Positions 1 through 11,100 of a stretch of DNA of 64,000 bases are shown piece after piece (positions within the stretch are counted from its first letter, which is position 1; each line of letters starts with the position of its first letter). The notes below the pieces were generated by a model. That model was not told the origin of the DNA. It made no database searches and was given only the letters and a program-made list of their open reading frames with translations. Source of the DNA: a bacterium (GTDB taxonomy: Bacteria > Hinthialibacterota > Hinthialibacteria > H5-UNCL2); assembly GCA_015075175.1 (NCBI GenBank), contig JABTUV010000001.1, forward strand, positions 1,012,501 to 1,076,500, written 5' to 3'. A program made the translations under genes and the position numbers.

Positions 1-1994
1 GGCTTCGATTTAGAGCTTCGTCTTGCGACTAACCCCACCTCTTAACCTTCCGGCACCGGGCAGGTGTCAGGCCCTATACGTCGTCTTGCGACTTTGCAGA
101 GCCCTGTGTTTTTGCTAAACAGTCGCCTGCGCCTTTTCTGCTGCGGCTCGGGCAGGCTGAGGGAGCGAGTCCCTTCACCCGTCCGGGCGCCCTTCTTCCG
201 GAGTTACGGGGCGAGATTGCCGGAGCCTTCAACGAGTGTTCTCTCGAGCGCCTTAGGATTCTCTCCTCATCTACCTGTGTCGGTTTGCGGTACGGTCACC
301 CGTGCGCTTGCTAGGGCTTTTCTCGGCGGTGTGGATCATCCAGTTCCGGCCTTACGGCCTCTATTCGCCTCTCCGGAGTTGATGACCCCCGGATTTGTCT
401 AAGGGGTCCTCCTACCGGCTTAAACCTGGATACCAATACCAGGCTGGCCTACCCTCCTGCGTCCCCCCATCGCTCGAACGCGCTAAGGTGGTACAGGAAT
501 ATTAACCTGTTTCCCATCACCTACGCCTCTCGGCCTCGGCTTAGGGACCGACTCACCCTGGGAAGAATAACTTTACCCAGGAAACCTGAGATTTTCGGCG
601 TGTACTACATGCTGGTACTTTTCGTTACTAATACCGGCATAATCACTTCCGCGTGGTCCAGCCGTCCTCACGGTCGACCTTCACTCCGCGCGGAACGCTC
701 CCCTACCGATCCACCCGAAGGCGGATCCCGCGGTTTCTGGCGGGACGCTTGGTTTCGTTACATTGTCGGCGCTGGAACAATTGACCAGTGAGCTATTACG
801 CACTCTTTAAATGAATGGCTGCTTCTAAGCCAACATCCTGGCTGTCTAGCTGTCCCAACCACCTTTTCCACTTAGCGTCCACTTGGGGACCTTAGCCGAC
901 GGTCTGGGCTGTTTCCCTTTTGACAATGAAAGTTATCCCCCACTGTCTCACTCCCTGATACATCTGCGAGGCATTCGAGTTTAATTGGGTTCGGTAGGCT
1001 TTGTGCCCCTAGTCCATTCAGTGCTCTACCTCCTCCAGACATTGACCAGAGGCTCGCCCTAAAGCAATTTCGGGAGAACCAGCTTATCTCTGAGCTTGTT
1101 TAGTCTTTCGCTCCTATCCACGGGAAGCATCCGAGCCGTTTTCAACCGACACCGGTTCGGGCCGCCAGCGAGTGTTACCTCGCCTTTACCCTGGCCATGG
1201 ATAGATCGCTACAGTTTCGGGTCTACGTCACAGGACTAAACGCCCCGTTCAGACTCGCTTTCGCTGCGGCTTCGGAACTCCTGTTCCTTAACCTCGCCCT
1301 GCAACGTAACTCGCCGGTTCATTATGCAAAAGGCATGCGATCAGGCGTTCCGTCCCGAAAGACGGAAACCTCCCTTTCTGCGAAGCTGTAGGCGTACGAT
1401 TTCAGGAGACTATTTCACCGCCCTTTGGGGTGCTTTTCACCTTTCCCTCACGGTACTGGTTCACTATCGGTCACAGACGAGTATTTAGCCTTGGGAAGTG
1501 GACTTCCCGGATTCCCACCAGGTTCCCACGTGTCTGGCGGTACTTGGGGACTCCCACGGGAGGCCGGTTGGTTTTCGGATACGGACTGTCACCCCTGGTG
1601 GGAACTTTCTCCAGAACGCTTCTCCTAACCACCGACTTGTTAACTCCCCGGACGGTGAATCGCCCGTCCTGCGGGGCCCCACAACCCCACCCTTACAACG
1701 CCGATCCGCTTGCATAAGGCTGGTTTAGGCTTCCTTTTCGCTCACCGCTACTGGGGAATAAGATGCCTTTTCTTTTCCTCGAGGTACTTAGATGTTTCAG
1801 TTCCCCCGGTTTCGCTTCTCCGCGCCTATGTGTTCAGCGCGGGATTCCCAGTCATGACCCTGGGAGGGTTGCCCCATTCGGAAATCTCCGGATCAAAGCC
1901 CGTTTGCGGCTCCCCGGAGCTTTTCGCAGCTTGCCACGTCCTTCTTCGCCTGTCTGTGCCAAGGCATCCGTCGTACGCCCTTACTAGCTTGAAG
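1..1994 (-). rRNA. rrl: 23S ribosomal RNA, 5' two thirds (truncated by window start)
   Basis: The complement of the plus strand reads as a 23S rRNA. The 5' end near 1994 shows the conserved start (AAGCTAGTAAGGGCGTACG, then GATGCCTTGGCA and AAGGACGTG), and the far end at position 1 carries CGAAGCTCTAAATCGAAGCC, equivalent to about position 1900-1925 of the E. coli molecule. The last third and any 5S gene lie outside the window. No 16S gene or spacer tRNA lies upstream. Instead there is a promoter, and then a bactofilin gene on the other strand, so this 23S gene is unlinked from 16S. All protein-like frames inside 1-2000 are accidental. Confidence 0.97.
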
Positions 1995-2096
1995 TTCTCT
2001 TCGAGAGCATTATCCCACGACATTCATACGCGCGAGCCCGAAGGCCCGCTTTGCCTGTCGCGTTCCAATCTTCTCGATTCGGATTCTTGCACCGGA

Positions 2097-2109
2097 TTGT
2101 CAAAGAGCC
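2097..2109 (-). promoter_or_regulatory. boxA-like antitermination element in 23S leader
   Basis: On the minus strand this reads GGCTCTTTGACAA, very close to the boxA consensus TGCTCTTTAACA that recruits NusB/NusE in rRNA leaders. It lies about 100 nt upstream of the mature 23S 5' end and about 60 nt downstream of the promoter, the expected place for an rRNA leader element. Confidence 0.7.
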
Positions 2110-2170
2110 GGGAGGCCGCGGACCGTTCCGCCCCTCCTCCCCCTCGCCGCCCTTGGCGAGGCGAACAACA

Positions 2171-2198
2171 AGCATACGCTTTCTCGTCCTTCTGTCAA
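2171..2198 (-). promoter_or_regulatory. sigma-70 promoter driving 23S rRNA
   Basis: On the minus strand a perfect -35 box TTGACA (2193-2198) is followed after 16 nt by TATGCT (2171-2176). The start of transcription would be near 2163, giving a leader of about 170 nt before the mature 23S 5' end. It supports independent transcription of the 23S gene. Confidence 0.75.
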
Positions 2199-2377
2199 CC
2201 CCTTTTTTGTCGGAAATCGTCCGCCCGGTCGCGACCGGGCGTGCCCAACTCAAGGCGCTGCCGCAGGTTGCATCCTGTCCCAGAAGGCCCGCAACCTAAG
2301 CACACTTCATCCCTTTGCGCAAGCGAATTCTTCGCCCCATCAGGTTTTTTTTCGACCTCCCGCCGTCCGCCCGCGTG

Positions 2378-2836
2378 ATGCCGGTTGACAAGCCCGTCCG
2401 CCGCCCCCAGCATGGCCCCATGCACCGAGAGGTTTTCCCGTCCCCGGGCGACGAACTCACGCCGGAAGAGCGCGCGCTCCTGGAGCAATTGGAGCATGGC
2501 GACGACGAGCTGGAGGCGAGCCGCCGCGGCGCCCCCTCCACTCGCGTCGCCGACGATGTGCGCATGGAGGGCACGCTCGTCTCCCGCGGCCCCATTCACA
2601 TCGCCGGCGTGCTGGTCGGTGACGCGACTTCCGCCGATGCCATCGTGGTGGAACCCCCCGCCCGCATCACCGGCCACCTGTCCGCCGTGGACGTGGTCGT
2701 AAATGGCCGGGTCTCGGGCGACATCCGCGCGCGACGGCGCTTGGAGCTGGCCGCCGGCGCCGACTTGTCGGGCAACCTCTTGGAGCAGCCCGAAGTCCTC
2801 GTCATCCACGAACGCGCCCGCTTCGGTCGCTCCTGA
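2378..2836 (+). CDS. Bactofilin-family cytoskeletal protein
   Basis: The 152-residue product has a charged, proline-rich N-terminal tail of about 55 residues and then the repetitive bactofilin (DUF583) fold. Short beta-strand repeats are visible, such as the segments beginning MEGTLVS, ITGHLSA, VNGRVSGD and ADLSGNL, each with the Gly turn typical of the beta-helix. Bactofilins polymerise without nucleotide and scaffold cell-shape or envelope machinery at the membrane. The ATG at 2378 was chosen over the in-frame start at 2315 because the upstream residues look non-coding. It is a monocistronic gene divergent from the 23S promoter. The C-terminus is short after the repeat core. Confidence 0.85.
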   Translation: MPVDKPVRRPQHGPMHREVFPSPGDELTPEERALLEQLEHGDDELEASRRGAPSTRVADDVRMEGTLVSRGPIHIAGVLVGDATSADAIVVEPPARITGHLSAVDVVVNGRVSGDIRARRRLELAAGADLSGNLLEQPEVLVIHERARFGRS

Positions 2837-2904
2837 AGCTGACGCAGCGGCGCCACCCGGTCGCCGGTCCCGGCGGCTTCCCGCCGCCGGTGCGACTTCC
2901 CGCC

Positions 2905-5551
2905 TTACTCCGGATACGCCATCACTTCCACCAAGTGCCGCCCCGTGTTGGCCGAATTGCGCGGCAGGGTGACGCGCAGGTAGCGCGCCTTGCGCGGGGC
3001 AAAGCGGCAGTCGGCGCCCGCGATCGTCGCCCGCTCCTCGTTGTCGCGCCCATCGTACGCCAGCTCAAACGACTGCCCGTCGCGCGAGGTCTCGACCGTA
3101 TAGCCGTATGTCCGCCGGTCTCCGAAATAGAACACCAGTACCACGCGCCCCACGGTCGTCGGCTTCTCCAGATCCACCTGCCACCACGCCTCGGGATCGG
3201 CGGTCACATCGGTCGACCAGAAACGCTGGGTATCTCCGAACCAGCCGTCGTTGGCCAGCTCCGGGGGATGTCCGGGCAGGGCGTGCGAACAGGTCGCCGG
3301 TTTGCCGGTCGTCAGGCTGGACGCCTCGGGCCGACGGACGCGGGAGCCATAGGCTCGCAGCAGCCGCCGGCAGACCGCAACGCTGTCGCCGCGGGGTGCG
3401 GTGGGAAAGCTCCGGTCCTGCCGCACCCAGGCCTCTTCCAGAGCGACGATGTCGCGCCGATAAGCACTCGTGTCGAACGCGACGCCCGTGTCCAGCGCGC
3501 GGGAAAGAGCCGACAGGAACATTTCCCAGCGCGGCCGGTAGAAGTCCGTCAGGAGCCCCGACCACTGCTTGCGCGCGTAATCGTTGAGGTCCCAGGGATT
3601 CTCTTCCACGCCCCAGATCGTGATCAGCCGGCGCGCGTTGTAGTGATACAACCGCCGCTCGGGTTCACTACCGGCCCAGCGTTCGGCGTCCGCCAGCCAC
3701 GGCCCCAGGAGAAACTCGCGGCGCGTGGCCAGGAGTTCGTCCAGGTCGGCGAAGAGTTGCAGGTATTCATCCCGCAAGCGCAGGAACTCCGGGCGGTCCT
3801 TGCGCTCGTATGCCGCCATCATCCGCGAGTACACCTGGCCGGCGTAGTTGGCCAGGACCTGGCGGCTGACGTTCACCAGGTCGAATCGGTAGGTGTCTCG
3901 GTCTCCCAGGCGAGGGGCGGCGGCCAGGAGTTCCGGCCACGCCCCGGCCAGGGCGGCGGGATCGTAGGGCAAACCGCGAAAGCGCCAGCCGAGCGCGAAG
4001 TCGGGGCGCATCTCCAGCGTTGTACCGGTGCGCGCGGGAGCGCGATAGGCGGTCGCAAGTAGAGTGCGCCAGGCCGCCTGCGCGTGCGCGTCCTTCCGCC
4101 CGTAACGTCGCAGCGTGTAGTCGTCCAACCATGCCGACAGGTCCAGGCGGCGCGGCTGCCAGCTCAGATCGCTCATCAGATCATAAACCACGGGATTGTA
4201 TCCCAACCCCTCCATCAGGAGACCCGTGCCCCGCAGCCGGCTCCCCTCGGGACTGGCGACGGCCGCCGGCAGGCGGTCCGCAATCTGCGGCAGTCCCCCT
4301 TGCAGGGTCACGGTGTCGCCGAAGCAACCCACGATGCTCCACAACCACGGTTTGCCGAAGAAACCTTCCGTCCGCCTCCAGACCTCCACGTTTTCGCAAT
4401 AGAGATCGAGAAACAAGAGATGCTCGTCGGGAACCGCGCTCACGAAGGCCCGGCCCTGCTCCGGCTTCCAGAAACCGGGGTCGAAGCTGAAAAACCAGCC
4501 CTGCTGCACCCACACGGCCTCCGGGTCCGCCGCCGTCATGCCCTGATAGACCGCCCTGGCGAAGTCGGCCAGGTAGGCGGGATCGGTACTGGCGGGAGTC
4601 ATCTCGATAAACGGGTCGGCGGCGTAGAGATGGTCGGTACCGAACAGGCGCGTCTGTTCCTCGATAAAGAGCCTGCTGATCTCCCGGAAACGCGGGTCGG
4701 CCGGATGGATGAAAGTCGTCGGGAAAGCCGCTCCAGCCTTTGTCGGCGTGGCCGACGCCCTTGACTTTCTGAAACTGGATGTCGGGGAACTTCTTCTGGA
4801 TTGCGACCGGCGCATGGCCGAAAAAACCGGCCAGGACCGGCGTCATGCCCAGTTCGCGCTCGCGGGCCAGAATCTTTTGGCCCAGTTCGAGATGCGAGTC
4901 GATCCAGCTTTGCGGCAGGGGGCCGCACACGCCGTCGATGCAACCCATCCATCCCCAGGGCAGGTAGGCGGGGCCGCAGAGGAACTGCTGCAGGTCCTCG
5001 TCGGAGAGACCCAACCGCCGTCCCACCGCCTGCCAGGTCGCCTCCTGGCCGGTCGCCGCCAAGGGCATATTGATGCCGTGGAGCGCCATCCAGTCGATCA
5101 CGCGCTCCCATTGCGGCCAATCCCACCACGCCAGGCTGTAGCCGAAGGCGCAGTAGTTGAAGCAATAGCGATACTGGAAAGGCGTCGCCACGCGCAGCTT
5201 CTCTTTGGGCCGGGGCAATCGGGCGGGGAGGTCCAATTGATCGCCGCAGTGCGAGAAGGAGGCGTGGCATTCCTCCGCCAGGTAGCGGCGCAGGGCGGAG
5301 GCGATGGCTACGCCGGACGAGCCGCGCAGGACGATCCGATCGCCGGCGCGGTCGATTTCATACACGTCTTTGCCCTCGTGGGCGGGGATGGCCTCCAAGA
5401 CAAACTGGTCGGCCACGTCGGGCAAGAGGCGCAGGAGGAGTCCACGCGCGGCCGCGTCCGGAGCGGCCAAGCCATGGCCGCAACAGAAGATGAGCGCCAG
5501 TCCAACCGCTACCGGGCGCAGGGTGGGCGCGCTTGCCAGGCAAGTCTTCAT
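2905..5551 (-). CDS. GH89 alpha-N-acetylglucosaminidase with C-terminal F5/8-type carbohydrate-binding domain, frameshifted
   Basis: The product hydrolyses terminal alpha-linked GlcNAc and is predicted to be exported (signal peptide over about the first 29 residues, ending GHGLA). The N-terminal part carries the NAGLU signature RYCFNYCAFGYSLAWWDW and WMALHGINMPLA. The second part carries the motif with the catalytic acid (ADPFIEM) and the second conserved Glu (MEGLGYNPVVY). The last roughly 140 residues form a discoidin/CBM32-like module with FWSTDVTADPEAWWQVDL and a C-terminal RYLRVTL strand. Family similarity runs through both parts, but the frame changes at the run TTTCCC near 4722: one extra base, from ...SGFP into ...TTFIHPAD. 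Either the gene is disrupted or the consensus has an indel there. It is divergent to the FHA operon. Confidence 0.85.
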
Positions 5552-5871
5552 GAGTGCATTCCTCTCCGCAGGACTTGTTTATTGAACAATGTCAAATATC
5601 AGGCAAGACGGTGGTCTTTTCAAGCTCGCAGTCCTGCTCCCCCTCAACAAGGGTGGGTTGGGAGGGATTCTGCAAGGCGAGATGGGACCTATGGGACGAA
5701 TATGACCTATGGGACGAACACGATCCTGAGATCCGAGTAGCACGGCGGCCGGCGTTGTCGAGGCGCAAAAGCCCTTGCTTCGGCGCGCGGCGTGTGTGTA
5801 TCCTGACAGCGAGTTCAACGCGCGAGACGCCGCCGCCAAACAAACAATACAAGGAGCGAGGATCGCAGATC
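5552..5871. other. Intergenic region between GH89 and FHA operon
   Basis: This 320-bp divergent intergenic stretch holds an imperfect direct repeat (ATGGGACCTATGGGACGAA followed by TATGACCTATGGGACGAAC, about 5682-5722) and a CCCTCAACAAGGG hairpin near 5641. No convincing gene is visible. Promoters for both flanking genes should be here, but no strong -35/-10 pair stands out. Confidence 0.5.
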
Positions 5872-6411
5872 GTGGCCAAGGTGTCGCTGCTTCCCCTTTT
5901 TTTTCTGGGATTTGTGGTCGTGGTCGGATTGGTCGTGCTGGGGATCGTGGTCGGCGTGCTGGTCGCGCGCAAGGGCGGCCGGCGCGAGCCGGAGGGAACG
6001 CTGCCGCCGCTGCGCCCCGAGGCGCTGGGCGCACCGCCCGCTCCGGCGACGGCGCCCGCGCCCACCGTCAAGACTGCCGGCGACACCGCCTCCGGTCGCA
6101 CCGCCATCTTCTCATTTCCCAGCCTGCTCGTAAAGGACCACTACGGCCTTGAGAACACCTACCGGCTGGAGTTCGGGGATTTCCACCTGGGAAGCGGCGC
6201 GGACAACGATCTGGTCGTGGGCGACGAGGAGGGCGTCCTCCCCCGCCAGGCGCGCATCCGGCTGGAGGGCGCGGCCTACGTGCTGGAAAACCTGGGCGCG
6301 CCCGAGGGGCTGCGCTTGAACGGCGCGGCGGTCCAGCGGCAGTCGCTCAAGAACGACGACGTCATCACCCTCGGCAAGACGACCATTCGTGTCACGGGAC
6401 TCTCCGTTTGA
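5872..6411 (+). CDS. Membrane-anchored protein with degenerate FHA domain
   Basis: The 179-residue product starts at a GTG preceded by AAGGAG (5851-5856). One hydrophobic helix (about residues 5-30, rich in V, L and G) anchors it, a Pro/Ala-rich linker follows, and the C-terminal 95 residues fit an FHA beta-sandwich (FGDFHLGSGADNDLVV, then LRLNGAAV and GKTTIRV). The phosphothreonine-binding SxxH motif is not present: the equivalent stretch reads LPRQARI. Binding to phosphopeptides is therefore doubtful, and the domain may only be structural. It is the first gene of a tight cluster with a second, canonical FHA protein. Confidence 0.75.
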   Translation: MAKVSLLPLFFLGFVVVVGLVVLGIVVGVLVARKGGRREPEGTLPPLRPEALGAPPAPATAPAPTVKTAGDTASGRTAIFSFPSLLVKDHYGLENTYRLEFGDFHLGSGADNDLVVGDEEGVLPRQARIRLEGAAYVLENLGAPEGLRLNGAAVQRQSLKNDDVITLGKTTIRVTGLSV

Positions 6412-6428
6412 CCGGAAAAGGTGCGGCC

Positions 6429-6719
6429 ATGATTCGGTTCACCATCAAACAGGGCGATATGGTGGAGCGGGAAATCCAGCTGGACCAGGACAAGATCACC
6501 CTGGGGCGGCGGGAGGACAACGACATCGTGCTGCCCGGCCCCAGCGTGTCGCGCAACCACGCCATCGTCGAGTGCAGCCACGGGCGCTACATCATCGCCG
6601 ACTCGTACTCGGCCAACGGCACGCTGGTCAACAAGAAGGCGATCACCTCCACCGAGTTGGCGGACAACGACGAGATCGTGATCGCGCCCTACACCATCAT
6701 CGTGAACATTCTGGAGTGA
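6429..6719 (+). CDS. Stand-alone FHA-domain protein
   Basis: This 96-residue protein is essentially one FHA domain. It has the canonical phosphothreonine-binding signature: LGRREDNDIVL, then SVSRNHAIVE, then YSANGTLVN. It should bind phosphothreonine peptides as an adaptor in Ser/Thr kinase signalling, although no kinase is in the window. The ATG at 6429 lies 17 bp after the previous stop with AAAAGG upstream. It is likely co-transcribed with the genes on both sides. Confidence 0.85.
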   Translation: MIRFTIKQGDMVEREIQLDQDKITLGRREDNDIVLPGPSVSRNHAIVECSHGRYIIADSYSANGTLVNKKAITSTELADNDEIVIAPYTIIVNILE

Positions 6720-6732
6720 AAGCGAGGCGGCC

Positions 6733-7254
6733 GTGACGGGGGACGGCGGTGAGAAGGGCGCGCGGCCGTATCTGGAGTCGTTGGGAACGGCGGGCATCCT
6801 GCTCGGCGGCGAAGGCGCGCCCAGCGTGCTTGGCGGCGCGGTCATGCTGGAAGCGCTGCCCGCCGTGGCGGGCGGCCCCGCCGGCCAACTGCTCCTCTTG
6901 GACGACGCTCCGAACGCCGTCGAACCGCTGGCGGCGTTTCTCGCCCGCAACCGCTGGGTGGCCTACCTGCCCGCCCGTCTGGCGGAAGCCTTGCGCGACC
7001 GACCGCCGTTGCGGGGGCGCATCTCGACCATCGCTCCCGGCCTGTCGTTCCTGGTCGCCGGCGCCGAGATGGATGTACTTCCCCGCGGCCCGGAGACCGC
7101 CGGTTTCACGGTCCTCCTGGACTGGCACGGCGTCCTGCTTCTCTATCCCGCCGCGCCGCCGACGACGCGCACCGCCGCCGAGTGGTGGAAGACGTTTCAC
7201 CTGTGTCGATTCCTCTTACCTTTTCCGGCCAGGCGGCTATCATGGAGTGGATGA
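6733..7254 (+). CDS. Hypothetical protein downstream of FHA genes, possible frameshift
   Basis: I do not recognise this 173-residue product. It starts at GTG 13 bp after the FHA stop, and its first 155 residues look like a soluble alpha/beta protein with hydrophobic strands (QLLLLDD, GFTVLLDWHGVLLLYP). The last roughly 20 residues are Arg-rich and unlike a natural C-terminus. A second frame with natural-looking composition (SPVSIPLTFSGQAAIMEW, RLWVVDGG) overlaps from about 7190 and runs to about 7420, so a one-base indel near 7195 may have split a protein of about 225 residues. Operon position suggests a role with the FHA proteins. Confidence 0.5.
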   Translation: MTGDGGEKGARPYLESLGTAGILLGGEGAPSVLGGAVMLEALPAVAGGPAGQLLLLDDAPNAVEPLAAFLARNRWVAYLPARLAEALRDRPPLRGRISTIAPGLSFLVAGAEMDVLPRGPETAGFTVLLDWHGVLLLYPAAPPTTRTAAEWWKTFHLCRFLLPFPARRLSWSG

Positions 7255-7426
7255 ACCGGGCGCCGCTGGATGAAACGGACGCGCAGCGTCGCGTCCGCGG
7301 GGCCGCCGCCGCCCAGCCTGTATGTCGAGACGGCGAGGCGCGCTGCGCTGCCTGGCCGCTGGCGCCCGGCCAACGGCTCTGGGTCGTGGATGGCGGACTC
7401 TCGCCCAAGAGGAGAAGTGAATCATC

Positions 7427-7645
7427 ATGCCCATTTACGAATACCGCTGCGGTCGTTGCTCGCGCGTGTTCGAGGCGCTGATCCGCAAGCCCTCCGACGA
7501 AAGCGAGGAGGTCTGTCCGCACTGCGGCGGCCATGAGAAAGAGAGGCTCTTCTCGGTGTTCGGCATGGCCGGCGTCGAGAAGGCCGGCGGCGGCTCCTGC
7601 GGCAGTTGCTCCAGCCACAATTGCGGCAGCTGCTCCTGCGGCTGA
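7427..7645 (+). CDS. FmdB-family zinc-ribbon protein
   Basis: The 72-residue product begins MPIYEYRCGRC, the hallmark of the FmdB/CxxC_CxxC_SSSS family, with the second zinc-binding pair CPHCGG about 25 residues later. The tail is Gly/Ser/Cys-rich (GSCGSCSSHNCGSCSCG), as is common in this family. It starts at ATG with GGAG at 7411-7414. The family is annotated as putative regulatory proteins and its function is poorly defined. It is the last gene of the FHA cluster. Confidence 0.9.
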   Translation: MPIYEYRCGRCSRVFEALIRKPSDESEEVCPHCGGHEKERLFSVFGMAGVEKAGGGSCGSCSSHNCGSCSCG

Positions 7646-7712
7646 CGGCCCGCCGGCGCGCCGGCGCCCGTCCCAGGTGCAGATGCGGTTTCTTACTTAT
7701 GCCGGCGTAGTT

Positions 7713-7849
7713 GTCATTTCGACCGCAGCACGCTGTCATTCCGACCGATGCATGTTGTCATTCCGACCGAAGCACGCTGTCATTTCGACCGAAGCACGCT
7801 GTCATTTCGACCGAAGCACGCTGTCATTTCGACCGAAGGGAGAAATCTT
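7713..7849 (+). repeat. 22-bp tandem repeat array with inverted partner
   Basis: Six units of a 22-bp repeat, consensus GTCATTTCGACCGAAGCACG plus CT, lie head to tail at 7713, 7735, 7757, 7779, 7801 and 7823. The last unit changes into GACCGAAGGGAGAAATCTT. The inverse of that end occurs at 7883-7901, giving a large potential stem-loop. The same unit family appears in opposite orientation at 14988-15064. The 540-bp gap 7646-8184 holds nothing else recognisable apart from the start region of the next gene. Confidence 0.85.
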
Positions 7850-8184
7850 CTACCTCGCACTCGCCCCACGGTGACGGCGGGAGAGATTTCTCCCTTCGGT
7901 CAGAAATCGCAGCTCAATCCACGGAACCGTGACGACTTGCTGGCGCAGGTCCGCGCGGTTTGCAGCCGAGAATTCTAGCGACTGCACCCGCCGATCCCCA
8001 ATTCCTTGACTTTCGCTGGGGTGGTTCATAACATGGAAGGAAAGTTCGTTGTTCGTGATCGCGCTCGATCACGATTAAGATGACGAACGGCAGCGGCTGT
8101 CGCTGCGGATGAGCAGGGGTGCGTCGGTTTGTCTCGACCGGTCTTCCCGCGTCCACGAATCACCGGCTTGGGGAAAGAGGATCG

Positions 8185-11100
8185 ATGGTCGCCCAGTCAG
8201 TACACTTGCCCGAGCTGGCAGGCTGGCGGCAGACTACGCCTGTTATCCGCTGGGCTTTGCGGTGTCGGCGCGGGCGCGGCGACAATTGAGTTCGACGCCA
8301 TCGTGGCCGGCGCGGAGTCGGAGGCGGCCGCGGGCCGGCTTCTGGCCGAACGGCTGCGCGCGCGGGCGGCGGCGCGCGACAGGCTCCCCATCTACGCCTC
8401 TGAGATAACTACCCTGGGCGTCCTCTCGGGACATTCTGCGCTTTCTCATCGATCACTACGTCCTGGACGAGCAGCCAGGGCGCTGACGCGCGGGTGTACT
8501 GGGCCGGCGTGCGGCAGGGTTGGAGACGCCGGAGCGCTCGGTCGCCGCCCTGGTCCGGCTTCTTCCTCCCGAGGAAGTGGCGCGGGAGAACGCAGCGCGC
8601 CAGCTGTTGGACGGCACGCCGGCCGGCATCCGGGCCGCGACCTGGCGGCGCGCGAGATGCTCCTGCTCGCTCTTGGCAATCAGAATCCCGCCATGGCGCC
8701 CTATCGCGGCTCTTTGATGACGCGGAGTTGAAGGAGACGGCGCCTTACGGACGCTTTGTCCTTGCGCTGGAGGACTACCTGGAGTGCCAGCCGCCGATCG
8801 CGGCGTTGGGGGCGACGCTGGTTGCGGCGCTGCGCGCGCCCATGCTCGCCAGCCCCCACAGCCTGGACGGCCAGTTGCACTACATTCTCATGCACTGGTC
8901 CGCGCTGCTGCCCGAGTGGTTGCGGCGGCGGCTGCTTCTGGCGCGGGGAATGCTGGCCGAGGAACACGCCGCCCGCGGCCACGTAGTCGCCGCGTCGCCC
9001 GAACCGCTCACGTTCGGCGCCAAGGCCGCTGTGTACGGCTATCCCGAGTACGAGCGCTTCAGCTCTGACGCCGACTGGATGTCCAACGTGGTGCTCCTGG
9101 CCAAGAGTACCTTCGTCTGGCTGGACCAGCTTTCGCGCAAGTACCAGCGCCCGATCACCCGTCTGGACCAGATTCCCGACGAAGAGCTGGACCGGCTGGC
9201 GCGCTGGGGTTTTACCGGCCTCTGGTTGATCGGCGTCTGGGAGCGCTCGCCCGCCAGCCAGACCATCAAACGGCTGACCGGCAATCCCGAGGCGATGGCC
9301 TCGGCGTATTCGCTCTATGACTACACCGTGGCCCGCGAGCTGGGGGGCGAGGAGGCCTGCGCCGAGCTGCGCGACCGCGCCGCCCGCCGCGGCATCCGCC
9401 TGGCCAGCGACATGGTTCCCAACCACGTCGGACTCTACTCCAGATGGGTTATCGAGCATCCCGACTGGTTCATCCAGACGCCCCATCCGCCGTTTCCCAA
9501 CTATCGCTTCACCGGCCCCGACCTGTCATCGCACCCCGACGTTTCGCTCTTTATTGAGGACGGCTACTGGGACCGGCGCGACGCGGCGGTCGTGTTCGCC
9601 CGCGTGGATCGCCGCAGCGGCGAGACACGCTACATTTATCACGGCAATGACGGCACACACATGCCCTGGAACGACACGGCGCAGCTCAACTTCCTTCTGC
9701 CGGAAGTGCGCGAGGCGGTCGTCCAGACCATTCTCCAAGTAGCGCGGATGTTCCCCATCATCCGTTTCGATGCCGCCATGACGCTGGCCAAACGGCACTA
9801 TCAGCGCCTGTGGTTTCCGCTGCCGGGCGAGGGCGGCGCCATTCCCACCCGCGCCGAGCACAGCCTGACGCGGTCCGAGTTCGACGCCGCCATGCCCGAG
9901 GAGTTCTGGCGCCAGGTCGTGGACCGTGTCGCCGCCGAGGCGCCCGACACTCTGCTTCTGGCCGAGGCCTTCTGGCTCATGGAGGGTTACTTCGTGCGCA
10001 CCCTCGGCATGCACCGCGTTTACAACAGCGCCTTCATGAACATGCTCAAGATGGAGGACAATGCCAAGTACCGCACGACCGTCAAGAACGTGCTCGAATT
10101 CAGCCCGGAGGTGCTGAAACGGTTCGTCAATTTCATGAACAATCCCGACGAACGCACCGCGGTGGAGCAGTTCGGCAAGGGCGACAAGTACTTCGGGGTC
10201 GCCATGATGATGGCGACCATGCCCGGGCTGCCCATGTTCGGCCACGGGCAGATCGAGGGCTTCGGCGAGAAGTACGGCATGGAGTATCGCCGCGCCTACT
10301 GGGACGAGGCGGTCGATGAGGACCTGGTGCGGCGGCACGAGCGCGAAATCTTCCCCTTGCTCCGGCGGCGACGGCTCTTCTCCCACGCGGAGCACTTCGC
10401 CCTTTATGATTTCCACACGCCCGAGGGCTACGTGGATGAGAACGTGTTCGCGTACTCCAACCGGCACGGGCCGGAGCGCGCCCTGATCGTGTACAATAAC
10501 GCTTTTGCGCGTACCTCGGGCTGGATCCGCCGTTCGGTCGCCGTCAACGTGGGCCGGCAGGACGACACGGTGCTCGTGCACCGCGAGCTGTTCGAGGCGC
10601 TGGAGCTATCGGCGGAGTCGGGCGTCTATCATGTTTTCAGGGACGCGCGCGAGGAGTTGGAGTATCTGCGTGAGGGTCGGGAACTGGCCGAGCGCGGACT
10701 CTACGTCGAGCTGGCGGGCTACCAGTACTATGCGTTTCTGGACTGGCGGGCGGTTCGGGATACCGACGGCACATGGAGTGAGTTGTGCGAGCGACTGGGC
10801 GGGCGCGGCGTGCCGGACATGCAGCGCGCGCACAAGGAAGTCGTGCTGGACCCGGTGCTGTCGGCGTTCCGGCGGCTCTTCGCTCCCGAGCGCATCAACG
10901 CCCTGGCGGAGGCGTTGGACGGCAGGTCCTGGGATGAAGAGTCCGTGGCGGGATGGTTGCGCCAGCCGCTGATCGAACTGTTCTTCATGGCGCGGCAGAG
11001 CGGATTGGCCATCGTGGACGTGGAGGCCGTGCTGCCGGCGGTTCTCCAGCACCTTGCCCTGCTTGCGCAGTGGGGACAAGCGGTCGGCAGGCTGCGCCTG

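Noticed and set aside
64-2378. Several open frames on both strands within 1-2300
   Set aside because: They lie inside the 23S rRNA gene and its leader.
7713-7849. CRISPR array
   Set aside because: Units are contiguous 22-bp tandem repeats without spacers, and no cas genes are present.
8494-8710. The in-frame N-terminus of the large GH13 frame (start MYWAGVRQGWRRR)
   Set aside because: Arg/Ser/Pro-rich out-of-frame reading; natural N-terminal sequence lies in other frames from 8185.
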